DNA of 64,000 nt from Caprella mutica. Taxonomy: Eukaryota > Arthropoda > Malacostraca > Amphipoda > Caprellidae. The stretch is taken from NCBI GenBank assembly GCA_947561585.1, contig CANNZV010003220.1:1-64000 (forward strand), in the 5' to 3' direction. Each line of letters begins with the position of its first letter. The first letter of the stretch is position 1. Below are positions 57,179-64,000 of the stretch, piece by piece. A program made the position numbers and the translations under genes. The notes under the pieces were generated by a model. The model searched no databases. It had not been told where the DNA came from and worked only from the letters and a program-made list of their open reading frames with translations.

Positions 57179-59155
57179 ATGTTATCTTCTGTGAATGGCG
57201 TAGTGCGTCGTCTGCTTGGCAACAGTGCCATATATTCGAAGCCTGCTTTAAAACACTCATGTGTTCAGTGTAATAATAGTACTCTTAGAGTGAGGAACAT
57301 GGCCACCTCCGCAGTCATGGCAGACAAAATCATCACCCTCGATAATATGAACCCTAATGTTAAGAAGATAGAATATGCTGTCAGAGGTCCATTGGTTATT
57401 AGAGCCACTGCTATTGAAAAGGAGTTAGAAGCTGTGAGTGTTACTATATAGGGTTGTGTACGTGCTATAAATGTTATATACTTGAATGATAAACCTGTCT
57501 GAACCTCTTTTCAAGGTCAGTTATGTAACCTTGACAGGTTATTTATCTAATTAGATATTAACACATTGTCATTCTATATTTGATTAGATGACATTCTTAA
57601 TTAACTTATTGCGAGTGACTCAATGTTTTGGTTACAAATAAAGTTAATTAACAAACTTTTAATCGATTGATTAGGGTTAATAACCCTAGACTGTAGTCCA
57701 GATTAGGATCAAAACTTTGCTCATCATATCAATAATTATCCAACATGCTACAAATAATGTCGTTCCAAATATATTATTTATGGTAAACCAATTTAATACA
57801 GATATCTAGAATTAAATAGAAAATAATCAAACAACATTGCAAAAATATTTATTTTAAATATCAAAGTCAGATGAGTGGTTAGCTGTAAGGCAAATTTTAA
57901 TTTACCCTCAAATTGAAATAGAATATCAATTTTGATCAATGCAATTTTAATTTAACTTCTACAGAATTATAGAGTATAAGCATATTGGTTGATTTAGTAA
58001 ATTAGAAGAAATTTCCTATTGGTCAAATGTGAAAACAATATTAGCAAAAGTTAGAGTAGCTTACTGAATAGATAAATTCTATTTTTATTAAATAATTAGT
58101 ATAATTCAGAATATAATCAGATAATATATTCTTACCAAATTCATAACTCAAATTGAATCATTGAACTTATTCAAATTGACATTCTTTTTCTCATGGTTAA
58201 TTCAGCTTGAAAATATATAGCTAATTAGAAAGATGTTTGATCAACTTGTAGCTAATTTTCACTCATCATTTTAAATGATTTTTAAGAAATGTAGCTAAAC
58301 ATTGATTTTGACCTTGCTACTCAAAGAAATTAAAATGTTTATTACTTTGAACCATCTCAAAAAGGATCTAAAAAATGTTTGATTCATTGAAGAATATTAT
58401 ATTATCAATGTATATTTTTTAATTTTGATGGTTTCTTGCTAACTTCTAAATGAAGCTCTAGTTATTTCTAAATTTAACTTCTACATACTATATCCATTTA
58501 GAAATATTGAAGTAGCTAGGTATTGTAGTATTATAATTTATTAAGTAGATATCTTTTAGCTAGTCAATTATTTAATTTAGGTACAGAATTCTGATAGTTT
58601 TTTGTAAATGTCTTGGCTAGTTGTGTAAATGTCTTGGCTAGTTGCTGTGTAAATGTCTTGGTAGTTGTGTAAATGTCTTGGCTAGTTGTTGTGTAAATGT
58701 CTTGGCTAGTTGTTGTGTAAATGTCTTGGCTAGTTGCTGTGTAAATGTCTTGGTAGTTGTGTAAATGTCTTGGCTAGTTGTTGTGTAAATGTCTTGGCTA
58801 GTTGTTGTGTAAATGTCTTGGCTAGTTGTTGTGTAAATCATTTTTTTAAACGGTTATTTATATGGTAGCTATAATAAACTTTTCAAAAAACAAGATCATT
58901 GATAAATATCAAGTTTTGCTTGTCTATATGTTTTTAGATTATGATACTAAAATAGTAGGTGTTTCCATTATATTTGTATGTGAGGCTAGCTGTTACAAAT
59001 ATGTTCAAAACTTTTCTAATCACTTTAATTTGTATTAAATAATTCTAAGTCTGTTTTTTTCCCAGGGAGCAAGTAAACCTTTCAAAGAAGTAACCAAAGC
59101 CAACATTGGAGATGCACATGCAATGGGTCAGAAACCCATCACATTCCTCAGACAG
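57179..59155 (+). CDS. GPT: Alanine aminotransferase, first two coding exons (gene continues past the window)
   Basis: This is a PLP-dependent enzyme that interconverts alanine plus 2-oxoglutarate with pyruvate plus glutamate. Exon 1 is 57179-57433 (85 residues) and exon 2 is 59066-59155 (30 residues); both junctions are phase 0 with GT-AG sites. The start ATG at 57179 opens [15 protein letters not shown], an Arg-containing presequence. A second in-frame Met at residue 41 ([10 protein letters not shown]) comes just before the conserved core. Family blocks seen: [20 protein letters not shown], then [19 protein letters not shown] and PITFLRQ. The usual protein is about 490-520 residues, so roughly 400 are missing here, including the PLP lysine. 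I find no exon 3 between 59156 and 64000, so intron 2 exceeds 4.8 kb. The two Met codons could give mitochondrial and cytosolic forms. Confidence 0.92.
58598..58838. repeat. 24-bp tandem array in aminotransferase intron 1
   Basis: The unit TGTAAATGTCTTGGCTAGTT plus GTTG repeats about ten times. Some units are shortened to 20 bp (lacking CTAG or GTTG). A pair of long and short forms recurs in the order GCTGTG, GGTAGTTG, GTTGTTG, suggesting duplication of a multi-unit block. A minus-strand frame ([12 protein letters not shown] repeats) is a by-product. Confidence 0.92.
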
Positions 59156-59228
59156 GTGAGTACTAAGTACCAGTCACATTCATGAAGTCCTTTATATCAT
59201 TATTTTATGGGTTCATAGAAGACTATTT

Positions 59229-59425
59229 CTCACCTCTTCATTTTCCTCTTCCACTGTGAGTGTAGTCACCGGTGTTTGTGTCCCTTTTCGTCACATTTCT
59301 TGGTAAGTGACTGCATTCACAGAGTAGCTTTTCTGCATCCATGAGCTTGTCACCATATGGTGGTAGGTGACACTCTGCATTTAATTTCCTTTTGACGTCA
59401 GAGATATGGTCTTAGGTTCCGGAGC
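59229..59425 (-). repeat. Dispersed repeat R copy in aminotransferase intron 2
   Basis: CACCTCTTCATTTTCCTCTT, GTGACTGCATTCACAGAGTA, GCTTTTCTGCATCCATGAGC and TTCCTTTTGACGTCAGAGAT match the copies at 36417 and 55925. Confidence 0.75.
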
Positions 59426-60985
59426 AGATAGTAAACTACCTTCTAATTCATTATTTTCTTACTTTGAATCAATTTTGATAACTACTTTTCAAAAATTGTA
59501 TTGTTTTAATGCTTAGATAAAAATGAATTATTAATTTTATAGCTAGTCTTTCTAAAAACTAAAAAGTTGGGTTTACATTGCTATTTGTACGGATTGAAAA
59601 TATTTGCATTATCTGTAATTATCTATATAGACACAGCCTTACCCTGTGACTCTGCCTTAATTCTTTGTAGCTAGTTGAAAAAGGTGTGGGTAATCTTTCA
59701 GAACTTTATTAGGAGCCAGAAAGTGTAACAAACTTGCGTGAAAGATTAGCAACCTGCAATTAGAAATAAACATACTAATTACTAAAAATTAAATATAAAT
59801 ATAAACTGCACACATTGAAATTATTGGCGACTGAAAAATAAATGTGTTCAAAACTTTACATAAAATTAAAGTAATTTGAGTTAAAAAATATGAATGTAGT
59901 TTTAAAAGTATACCTCTTTGACAATGAAATGGTACCACTCTATACAAATTAAATTTTTTGATTAGCTATGAATGTAAATCATCAAAAACGAAGTGCTAAA
60001 TAGTACAAAAAATTCTTTGAGAATAAAAAGAATCTTGAATTTCTGGCATGGCAATAAAATTTGAATATTTTAAGTTTTTAAAGGAAATGAAAATATAATA
60101 GGCATTTAAAAACAAATGACTACATAAAAAAAGAAACTGTGTACAATGAAGGATACATAAAAATAGACTTTAACTTTTGATTGTTGTCACATGTATGATG
60201 TAGCTAACCTAAACAAAAAACAAACTCACTAATTACCAATTCACTATATAAAAAACAGCATGCATTATATTATGTGCTGTGACATTTTGAATGAATTGAA
60301 ACCGACTATTGTACAGTCTAAGAAAAGTGTATCCGTAACTATTTTTTAACATTTTTCATATTTCCAATAATAAACTCAATGCTTGTAGATATTTTACAAT
60401 TGGTCTGGGTACACGATGACAAATTGATAAGATTTGAAAATGATAGAAAATTGGAAAACTGTGATTTGAGAAATTAGCAAATATTAATATACACTGTGTC
60501 AAAACTAATCATTTAATGAAATCAATATATTCAGTCTAATTTTCTTCTTCTTTTCACAAAATGATTAAATTTATATGCAAGTATAGATTTTGATATATTG
60601 CCATTGAAATTGTAGACAATGTAAAGAAGTTTTGGTATGAGTATTCTTCTTAGCTAAATATTAATAGACAAACAAATATGAAACACTAAGAACATTATAA
60701 TACAGTATAGTCAAATATAATACACTACAGTCTAATTTTCAATTGTTTATTAACTTAAAATACTTTCCTTCATTTTCTCTCTGATGGTCTCTTATTTATA
60801 TCACTATTAGTTTTAATGATATGTAGCTATATTGGTTAATAACATCCATTTAATAGAAGTTAATATTTATGCATATACCTATTCATTTAATATGCACCAT
60901 CTTGTGATCATTTTAGACATTTCCACATTTTAGACCATATAAGATTTTTTCAACTCTGTTGAAATTTGTATAAGTGGTTTATATG
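59426..60985. other. Intron stretch without visible features
   Basis: This is AT-rich intronic sequence of the aminotransferase. I see no exon, RNA or clear repeat. Confidence 0.4.
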
Positions 60986-62030
60986 TTTACTAGTGTAATT
61001 TCCCGTTAAAAATAACATAACGGGTCATTATCTAAACCAATTTTTTACCCGTTATTGGGTTATTTTTAATATATTCAATTAAAATAAAATTTCTGTATAA
61101 GCTAGTCTGATTTATTTCATAGATAAAATAGATTTAAAAAGTGAATAAAAGCCAAAGGAATTTAGATATCAAGTCCATATATTCCCCTGCGTCAAGGAAA
61201 CTCTAGTACTGGAACTATAACAACGTCTCTCAGCTACATTATTAGGTCTGGTTTTCGGTCCACTGCTATATACGTAGTAGTGACAATAGTGACTTGTTAT
61301 CGTGACGTCATTAAGACAACAGACTTTATCGAAATTTAGGGTCAAGTATTTTGAATAACTGAATAGACCATTACTCTTTTCTTATATTGGCAATAAATAT
61401 ACATTTTTTTATAATTAAACACTCTTCGATTGCCTTAAATTTAATTTTAGAGTTTTGCTGTGATGACGTCACGTACACTACCTGTCTCAATTGTCACTAC
61501 TATATTCTATTGCACTGCCGACACATAAAAACAGAATGTTTGCCGCCTGCCCTGCGTATCATAGTAAAGGCCCGTTTACACGCTACGATATATTGGACCA
61601 ATTTATCGTAATGAAGAGGTTGTTGCAATTTATCGCTACGTGTTAACAGGTGATCGTAGCGATTTATCGGATTGTGTGATTGGTGCCAGCAGGCTCAAAT
61701 TTATACGAATCGTAACGATATGTTTGAACGTGTAAACAGGGTTCCAAGAAATTGTTACATAAAATACGAAACACATTCCAAATGCAGACTACCACAATGT
61801 TTCTTCCATGACGGCTAGTAAAGACTAAAAAAATTGTAGTAAAAATCGTTGCGTGTAAACACTGTCTCGATCATCTGATAAATTGTTACGATATCTGTGT
61901 TCAATAAATCGCTCCAATTTATCGTAGCGTGTAAACGGGGCTTTACATTCTACATGTTTAATACCCGTCGTGTAAAAGCTGACACCAAATAAATAAATAA
62001 ACACATTACGGGCATTATTAGGATAGATAT
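60986..62030 (+). mobile_element. Family B repeat, copy split by insertions
   Basis: The left part, about 60990-61195 (TTTCCCGTTAAAAATAACAT, ACGGGTCATTATCT, TTTTTACCCGTTATTGGGTT), and the right part, about 61946-62030 (ACATTCTACATGTTTAATAC, CCGTCGTGTAAAAGCTGACACC, AAATAAATAAATAAACACAT), together match the intact copy at 62063-62350. About 750 bp of other sequence, including the TIR element at 61565, interrupts it. Confidence 0.75.
61565..61946. mobile_element. TIR element with long terminal repeats and TA flanks
   Basis: TA is followed by AAGGCCCGTTTACACGCTAC, GATATATTGGACCAATTTAT; the right end is its inverse (AATTTATCGTAGCGTGTAAA, CGGGGCTT, then TA). The TIR is about 44 bp with some six mismatches. 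Inner copies of the GATTTATCG and CGTGTAAAC words occur near 61668 and 61728. It has no coding capacity. Confidence 0.82.
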
Positions 62031-62062
62031 AGGATGAAAGACTGCATGCATTATATACTAAC

Positions 62063-62350
62063 TAGTGTACTTCCCCGTTAAAAATAACGGGTCATCACCA
62101 ATACCAATTTATTGCCCGTTATTAGGTTACTTTTAATGAATTCAATTAAAATTAAATTTTCTGCATAGTCTAATTTATTTTACAGATAAAATACATTTAG
62201 AAATTGAATAAAAACAGGGGAATTTAAATATCAAGTCAATATATTTCCGTGTGTATCATAGTTACATTCTTCATGTTTAATACCCCTAGTGTAAAAACGG
62301 ACACCAAATAAATAAATAAACACATGATGGAAATTTATTAGTATAGATTA
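62063..62350 (+). mobile_element. Family B repeat, intact copy
   Basis: CTTCCCCGTTAAAAATAACG, GGTCATCACC, then TTGCCCGTTATTAGGTTACT and, at the right, CGGACACCAAATAAATAAATAAACACA. It lies about 30 bp after the split copy in the same orientation. The repeated CCCGTTA / TAACGGG words give a 5' hairpin. Class unknown. Confidence 0.75.
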
Positions 62351-62369
62351 AACTACAAATAAACTAACG

Positions 62370-62865
62370 AGTTTAAAATTGTAAATTATATTATTTTTCT
62401 TATGTGATCGAAAATCTTATTTGTGTGGTGTGATAATTCATAGTTAATAGCTTCATTGTTATTCATTTAGCTATTGTTAATAAGGAAGTATTATTTGGCG
62501 CATAACTCTCTGTCTAATTGGCTGGCAGTGAGTCACGTGATCTACCTAGTACCTACTGACTATATCACGTGATCTACCGATAGCACGTGATCAATGCAAT
62601 AATAAGATCACTGCAATACTCCATTGTTTTCTATTATGTAATGCAATTTTCATTCACCTTCTCAAAAGATTGAATCGTTTTTATATTTTATCTTGTGAAT
62701 TATTTTAAGCTTTTATTTTTTTACCTCTATTCAAGTTCAGCTAATTTTAAATCGATTTAATTCTTTCGAAACTGACGGGAGCTGCAGTGTACATCATGTA
62801 GTTTTAAGCTTTGAGTAATAATATATTTTAAAGCAACTTACTAGAGTAGGTGTTGCTTGATAGTC
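62370..62865. other. Intron stretch with family A fragment and CACGTGATC cluster
   Basis: TTTTTCTTATGTGATCGAAA near 62393-62415 is an arm of family A. TCACGTGATCTACC occurs at about 62533 and 62565, with GCACGTGATC at about 62583, a short imperfect direct repeat around E-box-like CACGTG. No exon is seen. Confidence 0.4.
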
Positions 62866-63012
62866 TAGGGTTGTGACAATATGCTTTTAAAATAGTACAT
62901 GCCAAGAATGAATACCATAGACACAGATGAAATGGTATCCAATAGTGTATACCGCTGGTGTAGAACCTTTCAATTGTGTTTAATTCTACCTATCGGTCTA
63001 TAATATTATCGT
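62866..63012. repeat. Dispersed repeat G, second copy
   Basis: It matches the VPS50 intron 7 copy (TGTGACAATATGCTTTTAAA, then GATGAAATGGTATCCAATAG and TCGGTCTATAATATTATCG) with rearrangement. Confidence 0.5.
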
Positions 63013-63139
63013 ATATTATTTCTTATTACTTTCGGGTAGTGGGAAGAATATTGAATAATTTCTGGTTCCTTAGAGTGGTTAAAACACCAATTTAATTTTT
63101 ATAATAATTTATAAATATACTGCATGAATACCTATTAGA

Positions 63140-63198
63140 ATCATTTATAAATAATGATCGAAAATGCGAAACCGCCCGGTAATTCATAATTGCATCTA
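63140..63198. mobile_element. Family A half copy
   Basis: AATAATGATCGAAAATGCGA, AACCGCCCGGTAATTCATAA matches the right arm of family A. The left arm is not visible. Confidence 0.5.
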
Positions 63199-64000
63199 TG
63201 TACACTATACAGTCTGTTTTCAGTTGTTGATGAAAGGATTTTGGAAAACAAAATCACAATGTATAATAGAAAACGTATCACAAAAAATATGTGCATTATT
63301 TTATTACAGTAGATCGTCGAATCCTAATAGAGCATAATTTGGATTTCCTAATATTTCGACTCATTTTTTTTTACTTTCACACGGATACCTATATTTTGCG
63401 CAATTTGGCGATCCTTTTACTTTTTAGGTAATACGTTCATTCCATTTATTATGAGATTGCATACTAATATATGTGTGTATATTAGTATGCAATGTTAACT
63501 TTTCCAAAATAATTAAACAAATGTACATACTGAAAACTAGTCACTCCTATTTCGAAAACTAGAAAAGTCTCAAATTGAGGCAAGAGCCCATTGTCTATTT
63601 TATACAACCTGTACTTATAACTTGTTGTCTAATTTCACAAATATGTATGCAGTTAAATAATTTTTTTAGGTATTCAGCCATTACAATACAATAAATCAAT
63701 GATTACAATTCACAGCACCATGTCTAACTTTTACTATCTCATTTATGGTTAATATCAAACTTTACCACTGTCACGTGGAGTCGGTTCAGCACGTCCACAT
63801 TATGGTTGTGAACGTGTCGTCACCCCCCCCCCCCCCTGTCACGTCCTTGCCAATGTCACGGTTAGTGCCAGCAGTACCCTCTGTACCTGCTTATTGGCAC
63901 TATTGATGTGACAAACTACTAACTAGATGAAAATTATCTTCTTAGCTTTAATTATGTCGCTCGTTTGAGAGAAGACGATCATGACTCTATAATGCCTATT
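63199..64000. other. Intron stretch to the window edge
   Basis: No exon of the aminotransferase is seen. A 14-C run lies at 63822-63836, close to three GTCACGT-type words (63770, 63816, 63838). A self-complementary GCATACTAATATATGTGTGTATATTAGTATGC hairpin-like segment spans about 63459-63491. Confidence 0.4.

Noticed and set aside
59156..64000. A third alanine aminotransferase exon in the window
   Set aside because: I looked for the conserved segment following PITFLRQ and found no open stretch with splice sites that resembles it.

Overview
This is an AT-rich window of nuclear DNA from a multicellular animal. The evidence is spliced genes with GT-AG introns, metazoan-type proteins and very dense non-autonomous transposon debris. 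The proteins fit an invertebrate, but I cannot fix the phylum from sequence alone.

Three real protein-coding loci are visible, all in the right two-thirds. (1) A complete seven-exon GHITM/MICS1 gene (BAX-inhibitor-1 family, mitochondrial inner membrane) lies on the minus strand at 25746-29565. A decayed duplicate of its first exon sits downstream at about 24198-24412. (2) A complete eight-exon VPS50/syndetin gene (EARP/GARPII tethering complex) lies on the plus strand at 47435-54130. Its first coding exon is unusually long, 1630 bp. (3) The first two coding exons of an alanine aminotransferase lie at 57179-59155 on the plus strand, and the gene runs off the right edge inside a large intron. 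Three reverse-transcriptase relics (about 19498-19936, 34691-34930 and 38012-38880) are dead retrotransposon pieces. The three genes have no obvious joint pathway.

Region by region: 1-18 kb is gene-free, with palindromic MITE-like elements and three sizeable tandem arrays (20, 30 and 44/48 bp units). 18-24 kb holds a 2.6 kb terminal-inverted-repeat (TIR) element carrying an RT tail and a TA-flanked palindromic element whose core is an 18-bp satellite. 24-30 kb is the GHITM locus; its last intron holds a second member of that palindromic family with a different, 22-bp satellite. 30-33.3 kb and 39-46 kb are nested clusters of short TIR elements, several with perfect 8-bp target-site duplications (TSDs) of hAT type. 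34-38 kb is a nest of a TTAA-flanked element, an RT fragment and a 3.06 kb TIR element. 40.83-44.82 kb is the most striking object: a 4 kb foldback-like element with an 8-bp TSD, arms made of tandem repeats, several unrelated arrays inside, and a further 0.9 kb element with a 9-bp TSD inserted in one of those arrays. A 1 kb 23-bp array lies just upstream of VPS50. 54-64 kb holds further dispersed elements inside and around the aminotransferase introns.

The main theme beyond the genes is a non-autonomous DNA-transposon community whose members repeatedly generate satellite-like tandem arrays inside inverted-repeat frames. All element family names given here are inferences from termini and TSD length, since no transposase gene is visible.
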